Shown piece by piece: positions 18,292 to 27,649 of a stretch of 64,000 nucleotides of DNA; the first letter of the stretch is position 1, and the number at the start of each line of letters is the position of its first letter. A model generated the notes under the pieces. That model did not search any database, was not told the DNA's origin, and worked only from the letters and a program-made list of their open reading frames with translations. Made by a program: the position numbers and the translations under genes. This DNA is from Parapedobacter indicus. GTDB taxonomy: Bacteria; Bacteroidota; Bacteroidia; Sphingobacteriales; Sphingobacteriaceae. The stretch lies in contig NZ_FOQO01000003.1 of the NCBI RefSeq assembly GCF_900113765.1, forward strand, positions 248,001-312,000, given 5' to 3'.

Positions 18292-19374
18292 ATGGAAGAT
18301 TTCCAAAATTATCGGCATTATAAAACTCAGGATTTTGTTTGGGACGACGCATTTCGGTCATGGGTATTAGAATCCAAACCGGAAGACACCCTCTACTGGA
18401 CCCAATTCATGGTACAGTTTCCGGACAGAGAAGCCGAAATTAACCTTGCTAAGGACATCATCCTACGAATGACCGTCAATGAACCTGTACTTTCGGAAAC
18501 CGAGATCCACGACATTACGGAGAGGGTCATGCAAAAAACCAGTTCGTCCGCTTCCCGCCCAAAAAACACCGCCAGAGCTAGTTGGAAAACATCCGTACCG
18601 ATCGGGATAGCTGCATTAGCCTTCGCGGTTGCTATCGTCCTGTTGATCCATATCATGCAAACAGGCAAGCATACAACGAGCCAATTAACCGAATCAACTT
18701 TTACGACAAAGACAAATTCTTCCGGTCATCCGATGGAGATTATCTTGGCCGATCAAAGTAAAATCATTCTTGAAAATGAATCCAGCATTCGCTATCCGCA
18801 GGCTTTTGCAGACAATGATTTCAGGGAAGTACATCTGACGGGTAATGCTTTTTTCGAAGTAGCCAAAGATGCATCCCGCCCCTTCTTGGTATACAGCAAC
18901 GGGATTGTAACCAAAGTCCTGGGAACAAGTTTTCGGATTCATGCCCCTAAAAGCGATGACGAACGTTCAATAGTAGAAGTTGTTTCCGGTGTTGTCGCTG
19001 TCTACCCGGTAGGCGACCACAAACCACAGGAAGTCATTACCAAAAATCGAGTCGGCGAGGTCATCCTTACCCGAAACCAAAAGGCGGAATATTCAAAAAC
19101 ACGCAATAATTTAGTTACGGTCTTGGTAGACGATCCGATCCCGGCAGTCACTACACGGGCAACCCAGCGGTTTGTCAATCACCCCATCCTGGATATTTTG
19201 GACGTACTCAAGTCAGATTATGGGATCGATATCATCCATGACGACCACCTATTGGTAAACCGGACGCTTACAGCAGATTTATCAGGACTAACCATGTACC
19301 AGAAATTGGATGTGATTTGTCAGGCCATTAACGCCAGCTACGAAGTAATTGATGGCAAAATAATTATCCTCTGA
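18292..19374 (+). CDS. FecR family anti-sigma factor
   Basis: This is the anti-sigma partner of the sigma factor just upstream. The first 90 residues are cytoplasmic. A membrane helix lies near residues 103-123 (IGIAALAFAVAIVLLIHIM). The periplasmic FecR core is recognisable from MEIILADQSKIILENESSIRYP, REVHLTGNAFFEVAKDASRPF and VTKVLGTSFRIHAP. The C-terminal end (LDILDVLKSDYGIDI...INASYEVIDGKIIIL) is the STN-like domain that contacts SusC. The 360-residue length is normal. It lies 66 bases upstream of SusC. Sigma factor, FecR and SusC together form a classic trans-envelope signalling unit. Confidence 0.94.
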   Translation: MEDFQNYRHYKTQDFVWDDAFRSWVLESKPEDTLYWTQFMVQFPDREAEINLAKDIILRMTVNEPVLSETEIHDITERVMQKTSSSASRPKNTARASWKTSVPIGIAALAFAVAIVLLIHIMQTGKHTTSQLTESTFTTKTNSSGHPMEIILADQSKIILENESSIRYPQAFADNDFREVHLTGNAFFEVAKDASRPFLVYSNGIVTKVLGTSFRIHAPKSDDERSIVEVVSGVVAVYPVGDHKPQEVITKNRVGEVILTRNQKAEYSKTRNNLVTVLVDDPIPAVTTRATQRFVNHPILDILDVLKSDYGIDIIHDDHLLVNRTLTADLSGLTMYQKLDVICQAINASYEVIDGKIIIL

Positions 19375-19440
19375 TACATACGCCAAACGTTGCGATAGCA
19401 CAATAATATCTATATAAATTAATCTTGGTTGAATTGAATT

Positions 19441-22400
19441 ATGAAAACAAACCGACACTACATTGTTTTTTCTTTCGTACTGCTTCTTTTTTTCATCGAC
19501 GGAAAGGCGTTTACACAAACTGATTTATCGAAACGGCTGTCTTTGAATATCAAGAATGTCGAATTGATATCGGCCTTAACGATTCTTGAAAAGGAGGCCG
19601 ATGTAAAGTTTGCTTACAGTGCGGAATCGCTACCTGGGCACAAGCGGCTCACATTAACGTATTCGGAAGTCCCTTTGTCTGTCATTTTGGACGACATAAG
19701 CGAAAAGAATGACCTGAAATACGAAGTGACCGGCCAGCTGATTGTCATCAGCCGAAACCTCGCTAAACAGCAACGCACCGTCAGCGGGACCGTCACTACC
19801 GAAACCGGCGAACCACTTGCCGGTGTAAGTGTGAATATCAAGGGGACGCAATTGAGCACATCCACCGATGAAAACGGACATTTCAGCCTATCGCTGGCCG
19901 AAGGAAGCGGTATGCTCGTATTTTCTTCTGTGGGCTACATCACCCAAGAAATAGACGTCAATGAACAATCGTCGGTGCGTGTCGTGTTGGAACAAGAAGA
20001 AAAGACACTTAATGAGATCGTAGTTGTTGGATACGGCACGCAGAAGAAAAGTGTCGTAACCGGTGCTATCTCCAGTGTGAAATCAGAAGATCTGCAAAAC
20101 CAGCAAATCGGACGCGTGGAACAAGCATTGCAAGGCCGCACATCCGGGCTCACCATCGCATCGAGCTCCGGAGCACCCGGTTCTGCCGCAACGGTACGGG
20201 TACGTGGTGCAACGTCGCTGAACGAAGGTGCCAGTGATCCGCTATACGTCGTTGATGGGGTCGTGGTAGATATCGGAGGCATCGATTACCTCAACCCCAG
20301 TGACATCGAATCCATCGAAGTGCTAAAAGACGCCGCCTCCGCGGCCATCTATGGTGCCCGCTCATCGGCAGGGGTTATCCTAGTTACGACGAAGAAAGGA
20401 AGCAGCGGCGCCGTCAGGCTCAGTTACAACGGCTATCTTGGCACCCAGGCCCCTGCTAAAAAGTTATCTCTTTTAAATGCTACGCAGTATGCGACATTAA
20501 TGAATGAACAAGCGATTAATGGCGGCGGTAACTCGATTTTTTCCGACCCCGAATCACTCGGAAGAGGCACCGACTGGCAGGATGCGATCTTCAATAACGG
20601 AGCACTCGTCCAGAACCACGAATTCAGCTTAAGCGGCGGTGGCGAAAAATCTACGTTCTACTCGTCTGTCGGCTTTTTTGACCAGAATGGGATTGTGGCC
20701 ACCGAAATCTCCAACTTCAAGCGGATCAACATCCGCCTCAATTCTACTCACAAGATAGCCGACTGGTTAACTATCGGAGAAAACGTGGGCTATTCGAGAA
20801 TCAAGAACCTAAGCGGCGTTTCGGGCAATACCGATTTCGGCGGGCCACTCAGCGGTGCCCTAATGATGGATCCGACCACGCCAACGCTCATCACCGATCC
20901 CTCGGAAATCGATGAGGTCCCTTATTCCACCCAGCCGGTTGTAAGGGATGAGCTGGGCAATCCGTACGGAATCTCTAAATACGTTGCTCAACAGGTGACC
21001 AACCCCCTTGCCTACATCCGTACACGCGACGGTAATTACAGTTGGTCGGATGACATTGTCGGAAACGCCTATGTAGAAATCATACCGCTGGCCGGCTTGC
21101 GATTCCGCTCTACCGTCGGCACCAGGCTCTCCTATTCAGGCGGGGAATCGTTCACTCCACTGTATTACCTCAATTCCAACCAGTTCACCACGCAAACGTC
21201 GTTTGCCAGAAACCGGCAGCAGGCACTTAACTGGAATTTAGAAAATACACTCTCCTATGGGAAACAGGTCGGGGAGCATGATTTTAGCATTCTGCTTGGG
21301 CAAGGAGCCTATTCAGATAATAACAGCAGTGGCCTCAGCGTCACCTATTTCAACCTTCCCGTTAACACATTCAAGGACGCCTCCATGAATTACAGTACAG
21401 CGTCTGATAACATTCAGGCCAGCGGATACGAAGGAATTACCCATACGGTGAGCTCCCTCTTCGGCAGGCTTTCGTATAATTTTGCCGAAAAATATTTATT
21501 TACGGGAATACTTCGCCGGGATGGTTCATCCCGGTTTGGATCGAATAACAAATTTGGCTACTTCCCATCCGCATCTGTCGGCTGGGTAGTGACCCAAGAA
21601 GATTTTTTTCCAATGAATTCCTCCGTCGACTTCTTGAAAATCAGGGCGTCTTATGGCATCACGGGAAACGACGTCTTGGGTAACTTCCGCTACATTTCGA
21701 CCGTTGGTGGTGGTAGGAATTATATCTTCGGTGACGATATCTACCACATCGGTTACAGCCCGGATGCACCGGCAAATCCCGATCTACGATGGGAAGAAAC
21801 CAGCCAACTGAACGTCGGCTTTGATGCCATCTTATTCAAGAACTTTGACCTCACATTTGACTGGTTCAAAAAGAAAACAACCGATATCCTGCAGGTCGTA
21901 CAATTGCCCAATTATGTGGGGTCTACGGGGTCGTCTTACGGCAACGTGGCGGATATGGAGAACAAGGGAGTGGAACTGGAACTGGGGTATCGCAAAACCT
22001 TAGGAAACCTGCGATTAAATATAAGGGGAAACATCTCTTATCTGGACAACAGCGTGTCCTTCCTCGGCGACGGGAAATCCTTCCTCGATGGAGGTGAAAC
22101 CATCCAAAGTACCAGCTATCCCATTACCCGTACAGCGGTGGGGTATGCAATCGGGTCGTTCTATGGTTTCGAGACCTTGGGAATTTTCCAAAATCAGCAG
22201 GAGATCAATAGCTACGTCAACGCAGAAGGCAATCTCATCCAGCCTGCAGCGCAACCCGGCGACTTTATTTGGGCCGATTTAGACAGTGATGGTGCCATCA
22301 CCGCCGACGATCGTACGTTTATTGGCGATCCGACCCCTAATTGGTCTTTTGGATTTACCCTCAATCTCGCATGGAAAGACTTCGATTTCCTGATGTTCGG

Positions 22401-22815
22401 ACAAGGCGTAGCAGGCAATGAAATCTATCAAGGTTTACGACGACTAGATATTCCCACAGCTAACTGGCAAACCGACGCATGGAATCGCTGGCATGGTGAG
22501 GGCACTTCTACTTCCTATCCTCGCTTAACCACGAAAGATGTCAATAAGAATTTTTCGAATCCTTCCGTATTTCATCTTCAGCGTGGAGACTATTTCCGGA
22601 TTAAGACGCTTCAAGTTGGCTACACCCTTCCGGCTAAACTCGTAGATCCGATCGGTTTGGCTAAAATAAGAGTATATGTAAGCAGTAACAACTTATGGAC
22701 CATCACCGGTTATACCGGTTATGATCCCGAGATAGGTGGTGGCAGTTACGGAATAGACCGGGCCGTCTATCCGCAGTCAAGATCGTTTCTATTTGGTGCT
22801 AATTTAAGTTTTTAA
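19441..22815 (+). CDS. SusC/RagA family TonB-dependent outer-membrane transporter
   Basis: This is the transporter of the second locus. A signal peptide (residues 1-25) is followed by the STN signalling domain (LSLNIKNVELISALTILEKEADVKFAYSAE, residues 30-105), a carboxypeptidase-regulatory-like domain (VSGTVTTETGEPLAGVSVNIKG), the SusC signature IVVVGYGTQKKSVVTGAI and a plug (IEVLKDAASAAIYGARSSAGVILVTTK). The barrel ends with FLFGANLSF. At 1124 residues it is of normal length and architecture, very similar in layout to the first SusC of the window. The STN domain fits regulation by the upstream FecR and sigma factor. SusD starts 12 bases downstream. Confidence 0.97.
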   Translation: MKTNRHYIVFSFVLLLFFIDGKAFTQTDLSKRLSLNIKNVELISALTILEKEADVKFAYSAESLPGHKRLTLTYSEVPLSVILDDISEKNDLKYEVTGQLIVISRNLAKQQRTVSGTVTTETGEPLAGVSVNIKGTQLSTSTDENGHFSLSLAEGSGMLVFSSVGYITQEIDVNEQSSVRVVLEQEEKTLNEIVVVGYGTQKKSVVTGAISSVKSEDLQNQQIGRVEQALQGRTSGLTIASSSGAPGSAATVRVRGATSLNEGASDPLYVVDGVVVDIGGIDYLNPSDIESIEVLKDAASAAIYGARSSAGVILVTTKKGSSGAVRLSYNGYLGTQAPAKKLSLLNATQYATLMNEQAINGGGNSIFSDPESLGRGTDWQDAIFNNGALVQNHEFSLSGGGEKSTFYSSVGFFDQNGIVATEISNFKRINIRLNSTHKIADWLTIGENVGYSRIKNLSGVSGNTDFGGPLSGALMMDPTTPTLITDPSEIDEVPYSTQPVVRDELGNPYGISKYVAQQVTNPLAYIRTRDGNYSWSDDIVGNAYVEIIPLAGLRFRSTVGTRLSYSGGESFTPLYYLNSNQFTTQTSFARNRQQALNWNLENTLSYGKQVGEHDFSILLGQGAYSDNNSSGLSVTYFNLPVNTFKDASMNYSTASDNIQASGYEGITHTVSSLFGRLSYNFAEKYLFTGILRRDGSSRFGSNNKFGYFPSASVGWVVTQEDFFPMNSSVDFLKIRASYGITGNDVLGNFRYISTVGGGRNYIFGDDIYHIGYSPDAPANPDLRWEETSQLNVGFDAILFKNFDLTFDWFKKKTTDILQVVQLPNYVGSTGSSYGNVADMENKGVELELGYRKTLGNLRLNIRGNISYLDNSVSFLGDGKSFLDGGETIQSTSYPITRTAVGYAIGSFYGFETLGIFQNQQEINSYVNAEGNLIQPAAQPGDFIWADLDSDGAITADDRTFIGDPTPNWSFGFTLNLAWKDFDFLMFGQGVAGNEIYQGLRRLDIPTANWQTDAWNRWHGEGTSTSYPRLTTKDVNKNFSNPSVFHLQRGDYFRIKTLQVGYTLPAKLVDPIGLAKIRVYVSSNNLWTITGYTGYDPEIGGGSYGIDRAVYPQSRSFLFGANLSF

Positions 22816-22827
22816 TCCATTCAACTC

Positions 22828-24348
22828 ATGATCCCGATGAAAAGATATATAACCCTGGCAGCATTTTCACTGACCACCGTATGTTTTATTTCCTGCAGCG
22901 AAAGTTTCCTTGAGGTAGATCCACGTGCTACGCAAATTGAATCCAACTACTACCGCAATCCAGAGGAGGCATTTAATGGTCTGGTAGCCGCCTACGATCC
23001 GATGGGTTGGGAAGGAAAAGGCGGTTACGGCAATTTCGTGTCGTTCGTTGCGGGGTCCGACGAAGCATACAGCGGTGGCGGAAGTTCATCTGATCTGTGG
23101 TATCTTCAAACCATGAATGACTACCGGCTACTCGATCCCGCCAATGGGCCCCAATTAGACTTTTGGTCCAAAGGATTTACTGGCGTGTCACGCGTAAACA
23201 CCTTATTGAATGTACTGAATGAAAAGGAGATTGAGGGATTGGATGATGCAGTAAAAGCCCGATATATTGCCGAAGCCAAAGTATTGAGGGCTTATTATTA
23301 TTTCGACCTGATCCGCATCTTTGGTAATATACCGTTGATCACGGCCCCCCTTTCCACAAATGAATTTTACGAAGTCACGCAGGTATCGCCCGCTGAAGTA
23401 TATGCCCAAATCGAGACGGATTTAAAGGAGGCAATTGCCGAGGCGAATTTACCCGATAAGGTTCCTGCGGCTACCGAAGGCGGTCGAATAACCAAAGGCA
23501 TCGCTGCAGCGTTACTAGGTAAGGTAATGGTATACGAGGAAAAATGGGGGGAAGCAGCGGATTACCTGTCGATGGTAAACGGTACACCCGGCGGAACCAG
23601 CACCTATGGATACAAACTACTGGATAACTTCAGCGATATTTTCAGGCCGGACAACCTATTCCACAGTGAGTCCATCCTTGAGATCACCCACACTTCTTCC
23701 GCAGCATCGGGATGGGGAAACACATCGCGTGTGGAAGGGTTTATTGCCAGTACCATGTTCGGACCACGGAGCTACAGTGGTCCTACTTATGATTTCGGTT
23801 GGGGTGGTTGTCCGATTACCCCAGAGCTGATAACGCTTTTACACAATGACCCACGTTACGGAACTACGGTTAACGATGTTGACAGCCTGGTGGACCTTGG
23901 GTTGGCCACCTATGTACCCGGCTATTTGAATACCGGCTATTTTGTCAAAAAGTTTGCGCCGCTGCAAGAATTCAAAAATACCGGCGCCGGCCCCGCAACG
24001 ATTAATTATCCGCAAAATTACATTGAAATACGTCTTGCTGACACCTACCTGATGGAAGCTGAAGCGCTCGTGGAAGCTGGAGAGAACCTCAGCCGTGCTG
24101 CTGCATTGCTAAACGCAGTCCGGCATCGGGTTGGCCTTGCGCCTGTAGACGCCACATTAGAAAATATCCATATGGAAAGGCGGAAAGAACTGGCCACCGA
24201 AGGGCATCGCTGGCACGATCTGGTCCGCACAGGACAAGCAGCCACGGTATTACAGTCAAAAGGATTCGTAGCGGGGAAAAATGAGCGCTTGCCCATTCCA
24301 TTAGAAGAATTGACAAATACCAAATTAGTACAAAACCCTCAATACTGA
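22828..24348 (+). CDS. SusD/RagB family nutrient-binding lipoprotein
   Basis: This is the partner of the SusC just upstream. The lipoprotein signal peptide is MKRYITLAAFSLTTVCFISC, with the lipobox cysteine at about residue 23. SusD features are SFLEVDPRATQIESNYYRNPEEAFNGLVAAYD at the N-terminus, ARYIAEAKVLRAYYYFDLIRIFGNIPLIT in the helical TPR core, and MERRKELATEGHRWHDLVRTG near the C-terminus. The start at 22828 was kept because it sits in the same AACTCATG context as the first SusD gene; an ATG at 22837 is the alternative. The stop shares a base with the start of the next sulfatase (TGATG overlap), so they are translationally coupled. Confidence 0.96.
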   Translation: MIPMKRYITLAAFSLTTVCFISCSESFLEVDPRATQIESNYYRNPEEAFNGLVAAYDPMGWEGKGGYGNFVSFVAGSDEAYSGGGSSSDLWYLQTMNDYRLLDPANGPQLDFWSKGFTGVSRVNTLLNVLNEKEIEGLDDAVKARYIAEAKVLRAYYYFDLIRIFGNIPLITAPLSTNEFYEVTQVSPAEVYAQIETDLKEAIAEANLPDKVPAATEGGRITKGIAAALLGKVMVYEEKWGEAADYLSMVNGTPGGTSTYGYKLLDNFSDIFRPDNLFHSESILEITHTSSAASGWGNTSRVEGFIASTMFGPRSYSGPTYDFGWGGCPITPELITLLHNDPRYGTTVNDVDSLVDLGLATYVPGYLNTGYFVKKFAPLQEFKNTGAGPATINYPQNYIEIRLADTYLMEAEALVEAGENLSRAAALLNAVRHRVGLAPVDATLENIHMERRKELATEGHRWHDLVRTGQAATVLQSKGFVAGKNERLPIPLEELTNTKLVQNPQY

Positions 24349-25778
24349 TGAAGCGGCTTATCATACTTTGTGGGAGTGCTGCCCAACTTTTGATCCGTTG
24401 CATTGTCTTGTTTCTTTGTAGCAATGTTTCTGCCAATGCACAGACGGCAATCCAACGCCCGAACATCATTTTCATTATGGCCGATGACCTCGGGTACGGT
24501 GACGTGGGCTTTAACGGTCAGGATAAAATCAAAACCCCGAACATCGATCGGCTAGCTGCCGAGGGTATGGTATTTTCAAGGCATTACGCCGGCACCGCAG
24601 TCTGCGGTCCTTCGAGAGCCGCTTTGCTGACAGGCATCCACACAGCACATGCCAACGTCCGGGAGTTGTCTGCCTGGACCGCCAGCGGTAATCCCATTGG
24701 ATTGCAAGCCGAAGAAGTGACGGTGGCCGAAGAGCTGAAACGTGCGGGGTATCGCACGGCTGTCATCGGTAAATGGGGCCTCGAAGAAGGAACCGGAGAA
24801 GGCCATCCCCTCGACCAAGGGTTTGATTACTTCTATGGATACCTTACCCATATGGAGGCGCATCACTACTATCCGCCCTACATATGGGAAAACAGGGAAA
24901 AAGTTGAATTGCCACAAAACCGCACAGCCGAAAAAATTGGCGAATACTCCAACGATGCATTCACCCGGAAAGCCTTGGACTACGTTATAGCAAATAGAGA
25001 AACTCCTTTTTTTCTCTACCTCCCGTATACAGTTCCTCACAATGAAATAACCGTACCTGAGGATGCAAAGATGCCCTACCTCAATCTTGGATGGCCCAAG
25101 CGTCCCATGAAGCAGGGCCATTATTATCACGATCCAGAAGGAAATGTCACCTATGCGGGTATGGTAAGCCGACTGGATACCTATGTGGGGCAACTGATGG
25201 ACCGGCTCAGGGAACAAGGGCTGGAAGAAAACACCTTGATCATCTTTACCAGCGACAACGGTCCGGGCTATGATGACGGCTTTTTCAATAGCAACGGTGG
25301 ATTCCGCGGGAAGAAACTTACGTTGTATGAAGGCGGACTCCGCATGCCATTCGCAGCGAAATGGCCTGCAGTCATCAAACCGGGCCGCTCGACATCGGAA
25401 CCCGTTGCTTTTTGGGATTTCCTACCTACGGTTTGTGACATTGTCGGTTTGCGCCCCAGCGTCCACGTCGATGGTGTTTCCTACTTTCCATTGCTTGAGG
25501 GGGCGGCAACACTCCCTGCGCCTCATCCTACTTTTTATTGGGAGGTCAATGAAACGCGGGGACCTATACAAGCGGTGCTTATGGGCGAATGGAAGGGCAT
25601 CAAGCAGTATCAAAAACCTTTTGAACTGTATAACATCAAACAGGATCCAAACGAAACGCAAAACCTCGCCGCTTCGCACCCTGATATCGTAAAGCAAATC
25701 GAAACCTATCTATCGGAAACACGGACCGAACATCCCGAATTTCCATTAACCAAAAGAGAGGCTCATTATGATAAGTAA
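24348..25778 (+). CDS. Sulfatase (S1 family, formylglycine type)
   Basis: This is a periplasmic sulfatase of the second locus. After a signal peptide (CIVLFLCSNVSANA) come NIIFIMADDLGYGDVGFNG (metal ligands), the signature C-G-P-S-R with Cys86 as formylglycine precursor followed by LLTG, then VIGKWGLEEG and LIIFTSDNGPGYD. The sequence resembles the soluble sulfatase of the first locus at 9.4 kb: both have the TAVCGPSR/STVCAPSR context and a KWGL rather than KWHL motif. That suggests the two loci handle related linkages, though this is an inference. Its start overlaps the SusD stop by one base and its end overlaps the next sulfatase by 11 bases. Confidence 0.95.
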   Translation: MKRLIILCGSAAQLLIRCIVLFLCSNVSANAQTAIQRPNIIFIMADDLGYGDVGFNGQDKIKTPNIDRLAAEGMVFSRHYAGTAVCGPSRAALLTGIHTAHANVRELSAWTASGNPIGLQAEEVTVAEELKRAGYRTAVIGKWGLEEGTGEGHPLDQGFDYFYGYLTHMEAHHYYPPYIWENREKVELPQNRTAEKIGEYSNDAFTRKALDYVIANRETPFFLYLPYTVPHNEITVPEDAKMPYLNLGWPKRPMKQGHYYHDPEGNVTYAGMVSRLDTYVGQLMDRLREQGLEENTLIIFTSDNGPGYDDGFFNSNGGFRGKKLTLYEGGLRMPFAAKWPAVIKPGRSTSEPVAFWDFLPTVCDIVGLRPSVHVDGVSYFPLLEGAATLPAPHPTFYWEVNETRGPIQAVLMGEWKGIKQYQKPFELYNIKQDPNETQNLAASHPDIVKQIETYLSETRTEHPEFPLTKREAHYDK

Positions 25779-27273
25779 TCGTTCATTTTTTCTTTTGTTG
25801 CTACTGGGCTTCTTTACATCGCCCTCATTTTCTCAACTTCCCAAAAACGTCATTTTTATCCTTTCCGACGATCACCGCTACGATTTCATGGGATTTACGG
25901 GAAAAGTTCCCGGACTGAAAACGCCGAACTTGGACAGGCTAGCGCTCGAAGGTGCCCATTTCCGGAATGCTTTTGTTACCACAGCCCTCTGTTCTCCTTC
26001 CCGTGCATCCATCCTCACGGGCCAATATGCGCATACGCACACCATTGTCGACAACCAGTCGCCAGCTCCTGAAGGGTTGATATTCTTTCCTCAATACCTA
26101 CAGGAGGCCGGTTATGAAACCGCCTTCTTTGGCAAATGGCACATGGGTAATGACGATGGGAGTCCGCAACCCGGTTTTGATCACTGGGTGGGTTTCAAAG
26201 GCCAAGGTGTTTACTACAACCCGACGTTAAATATCGATGGGGTTCCCAAGAAATTTCAGGATAGCACTTACATTACGGATCTCCTGACCACGTTATGCAT
26301 CGATTGGATGAAAAAACAGGAGGCTGATAAAAAACCCTTTTTTGTCTACCTTTCCCACAAAGCCGTACACGCCAATTTCCAGCCGTCAAAACGGCATAAA
26401 GATCGTTACCAGCATCTTGAATTCCAATATCCTCCCTCGATGTTTATAACGGCTACCGATACCAGCAGGGCTTACGACAAAACACGGTGGCCCGGTATGG
26501 GAAACTATCCGGTAAACGAACGTGACATTCCGCTATGGGTGAGACAGCAGCGCTACAGCTGGCATGGTGTGGATTACATGTACCATGGCACCACCGACCT
26601 GGATAAGATGGCTATCAACTACGCAGAAACCCTGCAAGGCGTGGATGAAAGCATTGCCTCCGTACTCGATTACCTGGAAAAAAGTGGTTTAGCAAAAGAG
26701 ACCTTAGTCATTTATATGGGAGATAACGGCTTTTCATTCGGCGAACATGGACTGATTGACAAGCGGCATGCTTATGACGAATCGATGCGCGTACCGCTGT
26801 TGGCCTGGAGCCCCGGCTTTATTAAGCCCAACAGTAAAATAGATCAGATGGTACTAAACATAGACATTGCACCCTCCATCCTGAACCTAGTTGGATTAAA
26901 AAAACCAGTACAAATGCAGGGCGAATCGTGGCTTCCCTTAGTATCCGGAAAAACCATTCCGTGGAGGGAACGCGTGTTTTACGAATACTATTGGGAAAAT
27001 GCCTTTCCCCAAACGCCTACGCAATTTGCCGTCCGTACATCCCAGTATAAGTTTATCCGAAGCCAGGGTGTATGGGACATCAACCAATTGTATAACTTAG
27101 AAGCGGATCCCTACGAGGTCAATAATTTAATTCGTGATCCAGCCTATCAATCCATTGCTTCGGAGCTGAATAGCGCGCTGTGGGACTGGCTTGAACATAC
27201 AGAAGGAACCTTTATCCCCCTCAAACGGATCAAATCAAAACATAAAGATCACAAATTCAATGGAACTTGGTAA
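25768..27273 (+). CDS. Sulfatase (S1 family, GlcNAc-6-sulfatase-like)
   Basis: This is a third type of sulfatase. The signal peptide is LLLLGFFTSPSFS. Metal ligands are in NVIFILSDDHRYDFMG. The signature C-S-P-S-R has Cys75 followed by ILTG. GKWHMGNDDGSPQPGFDHWVGF and VIYMGDNGFSFGEHGL are features shared with N-acetylglucosamine-6-sulfatase and iduronate-type sulfatases, so an amino-sugar 6-sulfate is a possible target; this is a resemblance and not a proof. The length of 501 residues is normal. It overlaps the previous sulfatase by 11 bases. The decayed sulfatase that follows begins 14 bases before its stop, so the operon once continued directly into a further sulfatase. Confidence 0.93.
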   Translation: MISNRSFFLLLLLGFFTSPSFSQLPKNVIFILSDDHRYDFMGFTGKVPGLKTPNLDRLALEGAHFRNAFVTTALCSPSRASILTGQYAHTHTIVDNQSPAPEGLIFFPQYLQEAGYETAFFGKWHMGNDDGSPQPGFDHWVGFKGQGVYYNPTLNIDGVPKKFQDSTYITDLLTTLCIDWMKKQEADKKPFFVYLSHKAVHANFQPSKRHKDRYQHLEFQYPPSMFITATDTSRAYDKTRWPGMGNYPVNERDIPLWVRQQRYSWHGVDYMYHGTTDLDKMAINYAETLQGVDESIASVLDYLEKSGLAKETLVIYMGDNGFSFGEHGLIDKRHAYDESMRVPLLAWSPGFIKPNSKIDQMVLNIDIAPSILNLVGLKKPVQMQGESWLPLVSGKTIPWRERVFYEYYWENAFPQTPTQFAVRTSQYKFIRSQGVWDINQLYNLEADPYEVNNLIRDPAYQSIASELNSALWDWLEHTEGTFIPLKRIKSKHKDHKFNGTW

Positions 27274-27627
27274 CCGCGCATGGCGCATGCATGCCTATTT
27301 TATCTTATTTACCGTCGCCATCTTCTTATGCGGCAGCTGTTCATCCGTTGACGGAAAAAAAACGGAGACTACGCTTCCGAATATTCTATGGATCGTAGCT
27401 GATGATCTGGGTACCGATCTCGCCTGCTACGGTACGCCAGCGGTTCAGACGCAAATCTTGACAAATTTGCCGATCAATGGCTTGACGAGGCCGATCGCGG
27501 TGTATATCCCGAACCCGAAGCTGAAATCTCGTTTGCGGCAGCGTTGATGAAGGACAATTTCGAAAAGGAAATGAAGAAAAAAGGATTGAAAGTAACTGTC
27601 AGCGATTCGGCTTTTCTAGCCTATTGA
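27260..27627 (+). pseudogene. Remnant of a sulfatase gene with frameshift and large internal deletion
   Basis: The remnant starts at ATG 27260, inside the end of the previous sulfatase gene. It encodes a lipoprotein signal peptide (ILFTVAIFLCGSC) and the sulfatase start NILWIVADDLGTDLACYGTPAVQT. The frame then slips: one C is missing near 27452, where ACGCCAAAT (TPN) is expected and ACGCAAAT is found. In the new frame the expected NLDKFAD follows, and immediately after it comes QWLDEADRGVYPEPE and a Lys/Glu-rich tail of the kind found at sulfatase C-termini, ending at the TGA at 27625-27627. The central 350 or so residues, including the CxPSR active site, are missing. In total about 122 codons remain of an expected 450-500. 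It cannot be active. Confidence 0.82.
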
Positions 27628-27649
27628 AAAAAATGCTCCAGTAGATTAC

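Noticed and set aside
24576..25217. A 213-codon minus-strand open frame
   Set aside because: It is antisense to the middle of a sulfatase gene that has all its motifs in the other strand; composition is typical of a shadow frame.
27191..27259. Upstream extension of the sulfatase remnant
   Set aside because: These codons lie inside the end of the preceding intact sulfatase; the signal peptide of the remnant begins after the ATG at 27260.
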